Shown one piece after another: positions 10,730 through 23,664 of a DNA stretch of 64,000 nucleotides; the first letter of the stretch is position 1, and each line of letters starts with the position of its first letter. The stretch lies in the NCBI GenBank assembly GCA_030323885.1, contig CM059199.1, positions 43,027,347 through 43,091,346 of the forward strand, given 5' to 3'. A program made the position numbers and the translations under genes. The notes under the pieces are model-generated. The model had not been told where the DNA came from and did not search any database. It saw only the letters and a program-made list of their open reading frames with translations. The stretch is from Branchipolynoe longqiensis (lineage: Eukaryota > Annelida > Polychaeta > Phyllodocida > Polynoidae).

Positions 10730-11230
10730 GAGTGGTTACCGATCGGTCGGCGCCCGCATCGGCAACTGCTCGCCGACTGCTTGCGAGCGCCCGACGATCA
10801 CTTGGCCTGCAAGCAGTCGACGACCGCTCGACAACCACTCACCGACCTCTCGCCGATGTTTAGGGAGGTTGGTCGGTGACCAGCCGCTGAACGGTCACCG
10901 ACCAGGATTCAGATGTTCCTGGTGCGGCGGTCGCCGAGCGCTTGCCAAACAGTGCCGAGCGGTCGCCGATGTTTACGGGGGTTGATCGCCGAGTCGGCGA
11001 CTGTTCGTTGACCACACGGCGACCAAAATTCTGATGCTCCTGGCATTGCAGTCGAAGAGCGGTCGCCAACCTCTCACGACCACTTAGCGACTGTGCAGGT
11101 CACAAGGAGGTTGCAAGCGCAGCAGCTGCAACCTCCTTACGACCAAACTCTTCCGAAATAATCGCCGACCACTCGCCGTCCGGTCGTAACAAGGAGGTAT
11201 GGTGGTCGTATGGTGACCGCCAACTGATAG
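10730..11230. repeat. GC-rich repeat of CGACC/TCGCCGA motifs
   Basis: About 500 bp are packed with ggtcgccga, accgacc and cgaccac motifs in both orientations. A unit starting tcgccgatgttta recurs with a period of about 113 bp (about 10850 and 10963). Near 11105-11145 a palindrome pairs aaggaggttgca with tgcaacctcctt. There is no convincing ORF. The composition contrasts sharply with the AT-rich flanks, so this is probably a mobile or satellite-type repeat of unknown family. Confidence 0.6.
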
Positions 11231-13197
11231 TTACCTAACAAAGGCCTGGTGCGACTGGGCTATTAATTGAATATTATGAACATACTCTTCAAGGGAGCAT
11301 TTTCTTTGTATACATTGTGAAGAGTTACTTACACCCATTTCAATGATATATTTGGTTAGGTTCCCTCATCAATATTAACCCTCAATAGCCAATGTCTATA
11401 TTCTGTGCTGAGGGGTCGTAAAACAAACAAACAAATCGTCAATATTAATGAACGAGCAAACTGCCAGTTCATCCCTGTTTGTTTCTATGTGTAAACTGTC
11501 TTGGTTTTCCAATATGCTCGAAGACCCGAGAACATAGATCAAATATATGTAGGCATACTCATTTTTGTAAGGCAAAGATAATGAAATAATGTTGTAGAAT
11601 TGAACGGCTCCCTCCCATAGGTACAACTTCATATCTAAATAGTAAAAATACACTCTGTAGGTAATAGTCTCTAGCCCAGTCAGCCTCTATCCATAGACTG
11701 CTTAAATTAAATAAAGAATATAATATTGGACGACATTACTAACAATAATATGTTTGAAGTTGAAAAATAAGTTGCACATAACCATGGTGTTAACTAGCGG
11801 TATTTTACACACTAGAATCTTTATAGGAAATAGAACCCTAACTTCTGTGTGTGGAGGCCTGAAAGCACTAATGTATGATATCACTCAAGCGATGATCCGT
11901 TTACTGTATCTGCTTACTTACTATATCTGCTTACTATATCTGCTCACTATATCTGCTAACTATATTAGTTCCAAGGAATATCAAACCAACAGAAATTAAG
12001 TGTGGTAAAGTCTAGTAGGGAGGGGTGGCTGGCTCCTCCTGCTATGCTGTCTCCAGGTCATCTCCCTGCCACACCCCCTGCCCAGCTCTTTTATTCACAT
12101 TCAACACATTCAAAATACAGGTACACAGTTGCTGGGAGTCTCCTCAGTCAGAGAGTGTCACATGGCATTTCATTGGCTGAACCCCTCCAGTCAGTGGTGG
12201 GGGGGTGGGGTGGAGGGCAACCCACCCACCCCAAGTCAGATACATATTTTTCCATCAAGTTCACCAATTACGCTTATATGGGAATATCAACCCTGTTTAT
12301 ATTGACATAACACCTGTGGTCACCAGTCCCTTAGATTGGGACAACTCCAAAATAGTAGGAGTTTCTACATGCCTTACTTTGAGAATTACATATTTTATCA
12401 TCTTTAGTTCAGCAAACTGCCACCAGGTGGGGCAGGGAGGGCTCACCACACACACACACACACTCCTCCTCCCACCTCCAGCCTGACACCTGGCTTTGGC
12501 AGGTCCTGCAAACACTCACACACACACACAACCCCCATGCATTGTCACCTGTGTGCTAACACTCCCTCAGATACTGGCATCTGTAAGTCATACCATAACA
12601 ATAACAGGCACACAGAACTTAATTCTTGACTTAATTATTATACCCATTCTGTGGCATTCTTCACAGACTATTTGTCTGGGTGAAGAAACCAGTCTGCATC
12701 AACTGTATATGCTGCCCTTAGTTTCAGCATTTACCTCCTTTCATACAATATATAATACCAACATACTTCAATTCAGTAATACATGTAAATATACCAATAC
12801 AGTCATAATTTTCCAGAGTTCTTATCTCCAGTGGTTATATTTGATGTAGAACCTTAGAACAATCTGATATTAATTATCACTTCACTTAATATACATAATC
12901 TACCATGGTTTCACAACTTGGTTTGAATATTATGCATATGTATTTACCAACATGATAGAAGGAATTAGGTATTATTATAGAGGTTTTATAGTGGTACTTA
13001 TATAATTTGAATATTATTATAATGACTTTATAGAAATAACTGGATGATTTAAATATGATTAAAACAGTTTTCTCAATGCTTCACATGAGTTTTATGAAAA
13101 GGGGATATTTTAGAATTTATTTAAACTATTATTTATTTATGAACCAGACCTAAAAAGTCGGAATATTTTACAATGGGGTTAAATACATAGCTGATGA
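11231..13197. other. Mostly unannotatable; small tandem and CA repeats
   Basis: A 13-bp unit (tactatatctgct) repeats about four times at 11902-11966. CA tracts lie near 12450 and 12515. On the minus strand 12500-12000 has a promoter-to-AATAAA look (AATAAA near 12090) and a G-rich tract, so a solo LTR is possible but unproven. No gene recognised. Confidence 0.4.
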
Positions 13198-13512
13198 CCG
13201 GGCGCGGTGGCCTAATCGGTAGAGTGCGGGCCTCCTGTGCGGAAGTTTGTGTGTTTGGTTCCTGGTCCAGTCAAACTAATGAATTTATAATTGAAACTTG
13301 TTGCTTCCTAGTCTGGCACTCGGCATTAATAGGAGAGGGCAAGGTCTGGTTATATCGGTTATATAATTAATATCAGTGGGATATCGGATCATGATGGCAG
13401 TGGCCTGATTCTCCAGTGGGGCAGCACTATAATGTGTCCATGAGTGCACAGTCATAAGTCAGTCCTGATATGACCTGAGTTGTTGCCAGGATATAAAACA
13501 CCAACCAACCAG
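13198..13512 (+). repeat. tRNA-derived SINE, full length
   Basis: The most complete copy. The A-box-like region is tggcctaatcggtagagtg and the B-box-like region gtttggttcctgg. The body has ctggcactcggcattaatag and tccagtggggcagcactata, and the tail is cctgatatgacctgagttgt before aaaacaccaaccaacc. It is clearly diverged from other copies, so the family is old. Confidence 0.85.
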
Positions 13513-14164
13513 AGCTGATGTCATCTATAAAGCCAGGCCAAATTGTCTTCAGACTTCAGATAAAGCCTTTGTTGTTGGCATGAAATGTGGATTTGGATAG
13601 GTTGGTGACAAAGCAAGTCTTAGAAAAGTCCTGCTAGTTGTTTTTGGAAATGCTCTTGCTCGCTGAACTGAGGGAGGCTGAAGTTACCACTATGTACTTG
13701 ACATGTTGGCTAGTGAGACTGTGAAATTGTGCAAACCTAATCCAGGTTGTGTGTTTTTTTTTCTCAATTTTACATGTTGTCTATTTTGCATCTGATGCAA
13801 AGGAACAATACAACAACATGGTGTCTTCTGTTTGGGATCCTGTGATTAATTCAGTGATTGGTGGTTGATTTACGCCCTGTTGGCATCATAGGCCATATTC
13901 ATGTGTCCAGAGACGCTCATTAAATTAAAAAGCTCTCAATTATATATCTGTGGCCAAGGGAAATAACATTCCCAACAACAGAAATAATATGAGGTGGTAC
14001 AGACCAGCTTCCCTCAAAAAGGCTCAAACGTTTTCTTGTTTTTCTTTAGTAAAAAAGGTCATGCATACTATACTGCCTGCACTGTCAAATTGTTGGCACA
14101 GGCCAACAAAATCGATGCAACTTAGTCAAATGTGTTTGACTGTCAGTGGGGACTGATACCCAAT
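13513..14164. other. Nothing recognised
   Basis: Only short ORFs are present. Confidence 0.4.
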
Positions 14165-14480
14165 ACATTTAAGGGGAGACTCCCCCCTTGACCCAAAACG
14201 TGTAAATGTGAAAGCTATGAGTGGCCAATAGAGTAGCGGCTATAAGGACCACTTGGTGGTGCCGACCTCCCATATGAGTCTGTGGTGGTTTTCCCACAGT
14301 TGGTTCAATTTCTTGCAGTTTATTAATGTTTTCATCCCACTCATGTTGCCATTTGGATTTTATGTGGGTGGCTATTAGTGGTTTCCGATCAGCGTGAGGG
14401 ATCAGACACAGCTCTGCATCACAGTTCATGAGCCTTCTTAGCAGCACGATCAGCTCGTTTGTTTCCTGGGATGTGTGTGT
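14165..14480 (-). pseudogene. RNase H end of a Jockey/I-type non-LTR element
   Basis: On the minus strand PGNKRADRAAKKAHEL reads as the end of RNase H (the GNExAD box). A frameshift follows, then KPLIATHIKSKWQHEWDE and NKLQEIEP, the usual sequence after RNase H in these elements. At least one frame change occurs within 100 bp. Non-functional. Confidence 0.75.
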
Positions 14481-16039
14481 TTCTTATACAGTAGTAAGTG
14501 CGGTATGCCTAATTAGCTTAACTTAATAGATGAACAACCCTACCATTGGCGACTCGACTAGAGTTTGCATTTCACCCCATGTGCCATTTGAGCTGATGAT
14601 TCTCATGTTCAACAATTACAAAATTTAATTAAATTGTCCAATGGTTTAAACAGAAGATGCATTTATGCTCATTTTAGGACCAAACATGCCAAGATAAATG
14701 TGATGGAACACAGGACAATATACAAATTCCAACTGCATAAAAGCAAAACACATCACTGCAAATCACATGGCACATGTTCAAAGTAGTGAGTGCCCTTTTC
14801 GAATATGTTATTTTATTACAATACATTTCAATTACAGTTTGAAAATTAGGATACCAAAATTGAACATATATATTATTGATTAAGATATAAATCTTTTATC
14901 TAACATTCTACATACACAAAAACTCATCCTATATATATCATGTATATATATGTATCATATCTGTAGGCTATCATATATATATGTATCATATATTATGTGT
15001 ATGTATATAATTTGTTGCTAAGAAGCACGTTGTAAGAAAAGGAAAGCAGTCTGGACAACAGGTTGCTAAGAAATGAAGAGAATTATGGGTCTCTAGAGCA
15101 AATATTTGAAATCTGCACTCAGTCTATGACTTGCTTACTCTAGAGTTGTGAATCTAGGAAAAATATAATGTCCCTATGTTCGATGAAATATTCTTACCAT
15201 AAAATTATATTAAAAGTATGTTAACATATAGATATACAAACTCTTTAATCGGAAATAGGTGCTGGTATTCAGGAATTTAACTGGAAAACGATCTTAGTTT
15301 GCTTTAATAGGCACTTTTCACAGAATACAAATCTAACACATAGTTATAGAGGAATATAATGCACATATGTTACCATTTAAATCATGGCTCCAAGGTGTGC
15401 TAAATTCTACAGAGAACCTGATGAGTTGTTATTTTATCATTTCATTGCTTTGAGTTGGCTTGGGTTTATGCCGACAAATTGCCACATGAGAAGCCAGCCA
15501 GCGTCCTTTCCAATTCTGACATCACATACAAGTTTAGCTTTTTGGTGAGATGATTTATTCATCCAAATGTAATTAGATCCTTAGTATCAGTATGCTGGTC
15601 TGCCGGCCATAAACAATTGTATATATTCATGAAATATATGTCACTAAGTGAAAGGTCAGTGCGGTACGATGACAGAATACAATAGGTGAGTGGAAATTCC
15701 TGGAAAGCTAGTGATACAATAATTCAGAGCAATGTAAATGATGAAAGGAAATGCCAAAACAGATATGATACAAGGTGCAGACCACTTCCACAAAAATAAC
15801 CAATATGTGTTACTCCCTTCACTTTTGATGGTAGTGCACAGTGGGTGACATTGGTCGAACACATATATGATGCTTTCATCATATTATGCAGCTCAAATGT
15901 CCCCTATTACTCCTTAATAAGGGAGCCACTGTTACACAGCGTATGAGCTATATCTGGCTATAATTTGAAGCTGTGTAAGGAACCTCATTTTGGCATCCAT
16001 CCGCATGCCCACAATCTAAGAGGGGCGAGCTAAGATCCA
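14481..16039. other. AT-rich intergenic stretch
   Basis: A TATA/CATA microsatellite lies at about 14930-15005. No family resemblance was found for the short ORFs, including 15656-15862 on the minus strand. Confidence 0.4.
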
Positions 16040-16310
16040 CTGATTGTGTAACATATCAAAAGAGGTACAACCTTGGGATAGTACACACTCATGACAACAC
16101 TACAATGTTGCCTAGTGGGGAAACTATGACACCAGCACCATGAACCATTATCTCACTCAGTCATATTTTACTGGCATTCAACAAACCAGTTCTTGCCCTA
16201 TCAAAACAGTAACCAGCATTAATTTATTATATTATTTATGTCACCTTGTTGGGATTTGATCCCACAAATGTGTACATGGAATGCAAGCTCTTTCCACAAA
16301 CCAAACATTC
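16040..16310 (-). repeat. SINE, minus strand, diverged
   Basis: It contains the reverse of the family body (agtacacactcatgacaaca, cctagtggggaaactatgac, accagttcttgccctatcaa). A reverse B-box-like ttgggatttgatcccac lies near 16250. It is strongly diverged with small insertions. Confidence 0.7.
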
Positions 16311-17699
16311 TGTCATATGTATGTTATGTTGCTTCCAACGATAATGGAATCACATTTATGTGAGAAACTTGATAAATTAGTCTTGTTCAGCCGTATAGAT
16401 ACTTTAAAGGGTGACCATCTGGGAATATGATGTGCTACAGTTGTCCTGATCTAGGCTTAGAACCTACCTTTTTAGGAGTGGATATGCAGGAACACAGAAG
16501 ACGACAAGGGCAGGGTGCATACAGAGGGTCAATATTATCATAGGAATAAAATAACAAATATATATTTTCGTTCACCATGCAGTCATATTTCCTTACATTT
16601 GCATAGTAAATGTCCCCGTATGTATAATTTCCATTGCCAAGACAATGGAGCTATGTAGGCTCCACTTTTTTTTTGTTATTATTAACCTATACTGTTCATA
16701 TATATAGCCACATATATACAACACCGTATATGCGGGTGTAAGGACGCCCACTGTGTTGCCCCCGGTGGCTAGCAGGGGAACGTGTCCCTGGTTTGTCGCT
16801 GTAGAACTGCTGGGCGCTCGACGATGTATATACCCAGCGAGCATGTGCTGGCTGCGTCAGTCCATTGCAACCCTGCGCTAGCTTATAGTCACTTTCAAAC
16901 TTTTATTTACTTCATTATCACTATGATTGGTAGACCGCTCCATTTGTCAAAGTTTAATAATTGAACCTATTTGAAGGTGCTGGCACTTGATGAAGTAATT
17001 TTAAGGGAGGTCGCAATTTTGTGTACAATTTCTGAGTGTTTAATGTGCACAAGCCAATGCACAAGGCACATATTCCATTTAAAATACCAAGCTATGGGTA
17101 GGGTCTATAGTATTAAGTCAATGCAAGTGATCATGAACAACAAATGTTATTCAGAGCTGGATTGATGCTATGGATGTAATCTACATGTACTGAGCAACAT
17201 ACTGAAGAGGAGAATGAGTAAAAGATCATTGCTGAGTAGAGCACCAAGGAAGAAGAGGCAGAACTTGGGAATAACATCATTATATTTCTTAGCTCAATGA
17301 ATGACCACGGCATGCATATTGATTACCGGTTCTTAGTGATTTTCAGGGTGTACATGGTGGGCTATCACAACCAGAGTGACAAAGCAATGTGACTAGATCT
17401 ATAACAATGACATTTATATGGCAGTGACAGACAAGACAGGTACAAATCACACTATCAATCAGTCAAACAAAAAGAATGTTATCGAACATATAAGTATCAT
17501 CAATCAGTGGAAAGGTGAGGAACATTTCAACACATACATTTTGTCAATCAAACAGGTTCATCAATCATAACCTCAGAGTCAACATATTTTATCATAGTAA
17601 TTGTTCATGAAGAGGTGAAGAGGTGGGTGGTATGGAGTGGTCAGCTGCTGGGGGTGGAGTGACCACTCGAGGTGTGCTGATGAGCGGGTTGGAGGTTGG
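16311..17699. other. Nothing recognised
   Basis: No ORF longer than about 80 codons reads as a known family. A GC-richer patch at 16730-16860 is unexplained. Confidence 0.4.
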
Positions 17700-17883
17700 G
17701 TTGTGTGTGAGCCTGTGATAGGCCGAGGTGGTTAGTATAAAACTAGACATCGTGACACGTTGACTTCCGTATAGCGAGTGATTCTTTATGAGGGATCAAG
17801 GGTCAAACCACCGGCGGGTCAGGTGACCGGTGACGTGGCCCCTGTCATCTGCTAGCCTTCAGGTCTCACATACCAATATATTA
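17700..17883 (-). repeat. Probable LTR of a gypsy element (3' LTR on the minus strand)
   Basis: The order of motifs matches the LTRs at 28968 and 34588: gacacgttgacttccg, then gattctttat, then a ccggcgggt-like GC block, then aatatattaca. It is followed directly by tccccttctc, the reverse of a polypurine tract, as at 29160. It is well diverged and the outer boundary is uncertain. It pairs with integrase pieces at 24.2-24.9 kb beyond the inserted transposon. Confidence 0.5.
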
Positions 17884-18368
17884 CATCCCCTTCTCAAAAG
17901 GGGGTAGATGGATTGACTGGGCAGCCCCAGAAATACAACTTATGCAGTATGAACATATATGCATTTAACATAACATCACTGTCAAACAAAGATTGTTGCA
18001 ATAACATGTTTGCTGATAGAGGTTGTGAGTGTTTTTTGAGAATAAACACGTTGGACGCATTTGAATTCTCTTTGTGTTTTATGTTAAATAATTACCTCAC
18101 ATAGTCGGTGTCATAGGTTACCAGCATCCAATTGTCTCTGTATCAGTCTCAATGGTGCACCAAGTTCACATATATATTGTCTATTTGCACTGTATCAGTC
18201 ATCATATATACCAGTTGTGCTCTCCGGCACAGTTTGATACATATATCCAACTGTAGCATAATACCATAAACATACAGTGGTCACATCTTGAGTAAAGTAT
18301 AGGGTTGTATTCCTAGTTAATTTTGCGATCAGCTGATCGACCTCTCACTATACCTTCTTGTCTTCACA
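17884..18368. other. Probable 3' internal region of interrupted gypsy element
   Basis: Non-coding stretch between the LTR/polypurine tract and the left TIR of the DNA transposon. No reading was recognised. Confidence 0.35.
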
Positions 18369-18925
18369 GAGATATGCAGGTGCCAACACTTGGGATCCAC
18401 AACCAGAAAATGTGCAAATTAAGGGTTTTGATGTGACACCCCTGCTATAACATTTTTGACACTTGGATTATGTCTATAGGGGTGTTGGACATCTGAAAAG
18501 TGAATTTTGACACTTTGAATGTATTGCGCAAATTCGGTAGACACCGTTTTTTACGATAGGCTGTGACGACACCAGCCGCCTAATTCCGGGGATGGGGAAA
18601 CTAAATCTAGTATATCATCACAACGCAAGACTATACTGCAACAAATTACCACTCATTCTTTTGGTATGGATGTAGCCTAAATAAATAAGCAGAGTAGATT
18701 CTGATTGGATGAACCCCAAGGTCACTAGAGGTCAAAAGGTCGCGAAGGTTGTGGTATTCCAGAAATCCTGGACTTTCATCAAAGAAGTGCCTATTAATAT
18801 ACCGTATCATAAGTTTTTTCACTAAAATACTGTTTCAATCAACTCCTTAGATCCCTGTGATGTTATTAGGAAAGGGGTGTCAAGGCTCATATAGAATAAA
18901 TGGCGTCCTGTAGACATATTTCTAA
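18369..18925. repeat. Left TIR of the DNA transposon
   Basis: It aligns in inverted orientation with 23665-24202. The outermost shared bases are gagatatgc (18369-18377 against 24194-24202). Small indels separate it from its partner, implying age. Confidence 0.8.
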
Positions 18926-19281
18926 GTTATGTTTTGGAAAAATATCTAAAAACATTAGTTTTTGACGGATCCATTTAAGTCAAATAAAATGTGCGTAATA
19001 ATCCATTTATTTCAGCCATTAACTAATATAGCATACTAGGACAGGTCTAAAAGGGGTTTGTAAATTCTCCTAAAAAGAAATAATTTTCAAGATGATATAT
19101 AGCCAGTGCTACAGTTTTTAAATTGGTAAGTACTAGTAATAACATTTTAGTTCTAGTTCTAGCTACCAATATGTGCCTGAATACAACCCACAGCATTGAA
19201 TAGGCCACGACACCCATGAACACATGGAAAAATATACCATGCAGAATGCACATGTATACATGTGCGTTCAGTGCCTCTTAT

Positions 19282-19443
19282 GTCTAGGGCAACTCAAGAA
19301 CACACATAGATGCGAAAATCGAGCAGCGAAATCTAATAGCCAGTGATGAATCAGGCAGATTCATCACTGGCACATGGCTGCTTCACAGGATGTTGGTGTT
19401 AGGCCTCTTTGAAGTTGGTGTGCATTCTTGAGTTGCCCTAGAC
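19282..19443. repeat. 162-bp foldback (MITE-like) inside the transposon
   Basis: gtctagggcaactcaagaa at the left is matched by ttcttgagttgccctagac at the right. An inner hairpin pairs ccagtgatgaatc with gattcatcactgg. It lies in the leader upstream of the transposase ORF, so it is probably a later insertion or a structural element. Confidence 0.7.
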
Positions 19444-19503
19444 GTTATGTAAAGTAATAACAAATGTAACAGTGACTTATCTGATTATGAGTCCAAATAA
19501 TGA

Positions 19504-22356
19504 ATGTTTAGTCTATACCCTCCTGTTCATTTGATTATGTCCAGCCCCCCAACCAGTAATTTAGTTTGTGCATCTTCTCTGACCGTGAAAGAATTTTGTG
19601 ACCAGATAGTTGACCTGCAAAATGAATTAGATGAATACCAGCTATATTGTGAGGGGGATGATGTTGATTTTAATCTCCTCAAAAACATTTTGAGTACATC
19701 ATATCCTTTGGCAAAGTACTTGCAAACAGAGGTAAAAACAATTGCAAAACGAATGCATGCTGCTGAAGATAGAGAAATAGAGATATCTCATGAAACAGCA
19801 TCTCGCCAGGTTCCAGTAGATTTGTACAATCTAATAGCATGGCTAATTACTGACAATGATGATAGCCTTGGCGATGATGGAAAAGTTCATCTTCCAGAAA
19901 ATGACAAAGGGAATGTGTTGAACCTAGCCCAGGACATTATTGGGTATCTTGGTACACAGGTTATACCTCAACACATAGGAGTTGCTCTGCATATTACAAA
20001 TATTGTGACAATGTTAAACCGATTTGGTAATAGCATTAGCTATGCCGGTGCCCAACGTTACCTGACAACCACAGCTAATGAGGTTACTGAACGGGAAGAA
20101 AGAGAAGGTATTTTTATTCCGTCCAATGTTGTTCATCCTCAATTTGTGCAGTATGCTTTTGATAACCTGAACTTTCATTCAGAAACCGAGGATGGTGGTA
20201 GTCTTGATGCAACTGCAAATATTATCTATCAGTATACAAATGATGAGGAGAACAATGTTGGGACTGGAAAAGTTCCTCTTCAGAAAACAAGACAAGTAAC
20301 AATTAAGGAAGCTGTTAAATTTGAACCAGTTGTAAGTAATCTATCACTGAAGGACCGAAAAGAGGCAAGATCGTTACGTGGTACAGAGATTAGCTGTGGC
20401 AGCAATATAAGCAGTGATGATTTGGTTGATGAAAACATTGTCTGGTTTCTACTTCGGATGTTCCCAACCCAGATGATGATAGGTGAAGATGAAAGTGTTT
20501 GTTGTACTCCAAATTGGAATGCATTCTTTGAATTTTATTCCAGGAAACAGACACAGAAAACAAAAATTGGCTACGGTCCAATGTATCCTCAAACTCCTAC
20601 AAATCCAGATGTTGTCAAAACCTCTCTTGACTACTTTGTTACACTGAATCTGAAATTGGGCCTGTCAAAGACTGTGGTAACATGTGACCAGGCAATATAT
20701 GATATCATAAAAGGCTTGGTGGAAAAGGAGCCTGCCAGATATAAAGATGTTATAGTACGATTGGGCGGATTCCATATTGCACAGAACTTTTTGGGGTCCA
20801 TTGGTTTCTTCATGAAAGAAAGCGGCATTCAAGACGTACTAGTTGCAAGTGACATATGTGGTAGATGAACAGCTAATATAGTGATGGCAGGGAAGGACTA
20901 TTATAAAATGGTTCGTTACCATTCCTTGCTCAGTAAGGCATTCTTTATGCTCAAGTGGGAAGCCTTTGAGCAATGGTTGTTGCAAGAAGATGAACTTGAT
21001 TTACTCTCATCTTTGTCATCTGTGTTGGAATGTCTCAGGGCAGCCTTTCAAATTAAGGTCAAAGACAGTGTTGCAAAACTTGTTGGCGATATCACGACAA
21101 GTCTAAGATTAGTTCAATCTCACTGGAAGAACTTTGAGAATACATTGGGTATAACAGCTCGGTTATGGGGAATGTATATAGAAATGATGCTCATTTTGAA
21201 ACGTTATATCAATGCTGAAAGAGTTGGCATTTGGAAACAACATCTACTCGAGGCACAAAACATGCTACCGTACATGGTCTGTTCTGGACATAGCAAGTAC
21301 ATGTCCTCTCTGCCAATTTATCTAAGTGAAATGAATGACCTCCCTAACACTGCGCCTGAAGTACACAAGGAATCTGAAGCGGGTAATTTTGCAGTGCACA
21401 AGATGGATGGAGACTTTAATGGAGTATGGACAGACCTTGCATTGGAACAAACTTACAACAAGGAAGGGAAGACAAGCCTATTCAAGGGCATTACCCAGGC
21501 AGAATTAACAAGAGAGAAATACATAAAAACCGTGCCATTCTTAACAGCGATCTCTGAGAGTGTGAAGCAGATGGTACATATGGAGTCTTCTCAATCAGAT
21601 CATCATGAGAAAATGAATAAAGATGATATGGTAAAGGTACTGAAAATCAGAGACACTGTGGCAGAGCAAATGAGAAATCCGTTTGCTGCTTTCCTCGCAG
21701 ATGATAAGTTAGTTAACATTGCAACGGGAGAAATGCTTGTTTCAACACTACTCATGGACGCCAACAAACTTGGGTTAGAGGCAATGACGGCTGCCAGCAA
21801 AACTGATGCTGACCAAATTATCACCCCTAAGATAATGACTTTTGCCACACAACAGAAGCAAGGCAAAAAAAAGCAGGACTCTGTAAAACAATTAATTTCT
21901 GAGGAAAGCTTGGTTACTAGGGCCCTTTGCTTTACACATGAGTTGAGTGACGAGGCAAGAATTGAAGCCTTCAGTTACGAATGGAGTGACTATCCACCAT
22001 CGTTATTTGAGCCAGACAAGACTGGGGGATTTACCATGCGCAAAGGAACTAAATCTGACTTTATAGGAACTCTTCAAAACAAGGTTAAGGATTCATGGGA
22101 ACCAATGAAAGTGTTGCCTCCCTCCGAATCGGAACCGGTGTATGTTATTGATGCCATGGCATTCGTGCAACATTTTCAGACCCTTGGGGCAAGTGATTTT
22201 GGCGAACTTCAGGAGAGGTACAAAAACAAGATTCTAAGTATGAAACCCAAACATTGTTCAGAAGTGCATTTTGTCGGCGATAGATATGACTTTGGTTCAA
22301 TGAGCCTAAAGAGTGATGAGCGCCATAGACGGGAAATGGGAGCAAACTCACCGTAG
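19504..22356 (+). pseudogene. Transposase-like protein, one in-frame stop (N-terminal and core)
   Basis: Two open stretches (454 codons, then 491) share one frame and are separated only by a TGA at 20866-20868. Conserved-looking blocks are DLYNLIAWLI, then AFDNLNFHSETEDG (Asp220), then VVTCDQAIYD (Asp395) followed by RLGGFHIAQNFLGSIG. From memory, blocks of the form DN..DG, DQ and LG.FH recur in large uncharacterised transposon proteins of invertebrates and fish. The end (VYVIDAMAFVQ, then VHFVGDRYD) starts a PIN/FEN-like nuclease. The frame ends at a TAG at 22354 where homologous reading plainly continues (YIPVHNM). Acting as a recombinase is inference. Confidence 0.7.
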
Positions 22357-23406
22357 TATATTCCTGTTCATAACATGAAAATACCTGTGTGGAAAACATT
22401 CCTTTCGAACCCTTAAAAACAAGGCAAACCTGCTCTCATATCTGTCATCTTCTTGGTCGCAGTCTGTATCCCTGCCAGATGGGTTTACCCTTATAATAGG
22501 AGTTAACGCAGAGGGAATATGTGTGACCAACAGCAGCACCAATGTGATGGAGGAGCTGTGCAGCCAAACACATGAGGAAGCCGACACGAGAATCATCGCA
22601 CATCTTGCTAGCTGCCAAGACAGGAGCATATTTGTTATCCACGCAACCGACACAGATATCATCATGCTTGCTATGTACCATTATCCTCAGCTTCCACACA
22701 TTGTAAACCTATGGGTGGAAAATAATGAACTCTTCCTGCCCATTCATGACTTGGTTGTGGAATTGAAGAAAGTGGTGGGAATAAATGAAATGGAACTAAC
22801 AGCCACATTACTCACTTTGTATGTCATGGCCGGCTGTGACTCAGTGAGTTATCCATACAGAAGATGAAAAAAAAGGGCAGCAATTGTGCAATGCAGCATG
22901 TCGGTTCAATGACAGCATTGACAAATTTCGCTCACGACACTGTGTGCCTAGATGATACGTTGTACAAAGAAGCATGTGATTTTTTATGTGATTTGTACGG
23001 AAGGGCAGGATATTCATCTTTAGATAGGTTACGAGCCCATTTATTTGCGTCAAGCAAACGGGACCTCCACTCTCTACCTCCCACTGAAGATGCATTTCAT
23101 TTCCACATTCTCAGGAGTCTTTGCAACATTAGCCTCTACAAACAGGCCCATCTAAGCAATCCAACTCTTCTCCCACCTGAACAGTACGGCAGATATATGG
23201 ACAAAGGAAGATTAGTTCCTGTCATAAAGAGCAAGCCAAACAAACCTGCAGTGGCAAAACTGACATACTGCAAGTGCAAGAAGGGCTGTTTAAGGAACTG
23301 TTCATGTGCAAAGGCTGGATCGGCATGCATTATTGCATGCACCTGCAATGGGGACCCAAACAAATGTGGGCGACTGACTGAAGACAACGAAAGTGATGAG
23401 GACTAG
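22357..23406 (+). pseudogene. C-terminal FEN/PIN-like nuclease and Cys-rich CXC tail of the same protein
   Basis: The reading resumes after the TAG, passes an extra base near 22411 and continues to THEEADTRIIAH and ATDTDIIML. With the two upstream Asp boxes this gives the acidic order D, D, ExxD, DxD of the FEN1/XPG/PIN-like fold. YVMAGCDSVS and a second frame change near 22865-22900 follow. The last 180-codon frame ends in a dense Cys block (YCKCKKGCLRNCSCAKAG and CTCNG) like a tesmin/TSO1 CXC zinc-binding motif, then an acidic end. Nuclease function is inferred from motif order only. Confidence 0.65.
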
Positions 23407-23664
23407 GTAACCAAGAACAAAGTATATTTTCTACTAGGTGTAGTTGTAATCGGAACATTATATGTTATTGTTAGAATGATGAACTTGGGATGACAACATA
23501 CTGCTTATTAAGTTTATTTTTCTTATCTCCAGATAGTTCAGACATTTTCTACTGATAGTTTCACAAATAATAACAAAAAACTATTGGATAATGAGAGTTA
23601 TATCAATAAAATGTACGAAGGAAAATTCACTGAATTTGTTTTTTTTCTGAAATATTGCTTAGTA
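23407..23664. other. Non-coding tail of transposon before right TIR
   Basis: AT-rich sequence with an AATAAA at about 23605, a possible polyadenylation signal for the transposon mRNA. Confidence 0.4.

Noticed and set aside
13198..13270. A tRNA gene
   Set aside because: The A and B boxes are degenerate and belong to the head of a dispersed SINE; no cloverleaf or clean acceptor stem.
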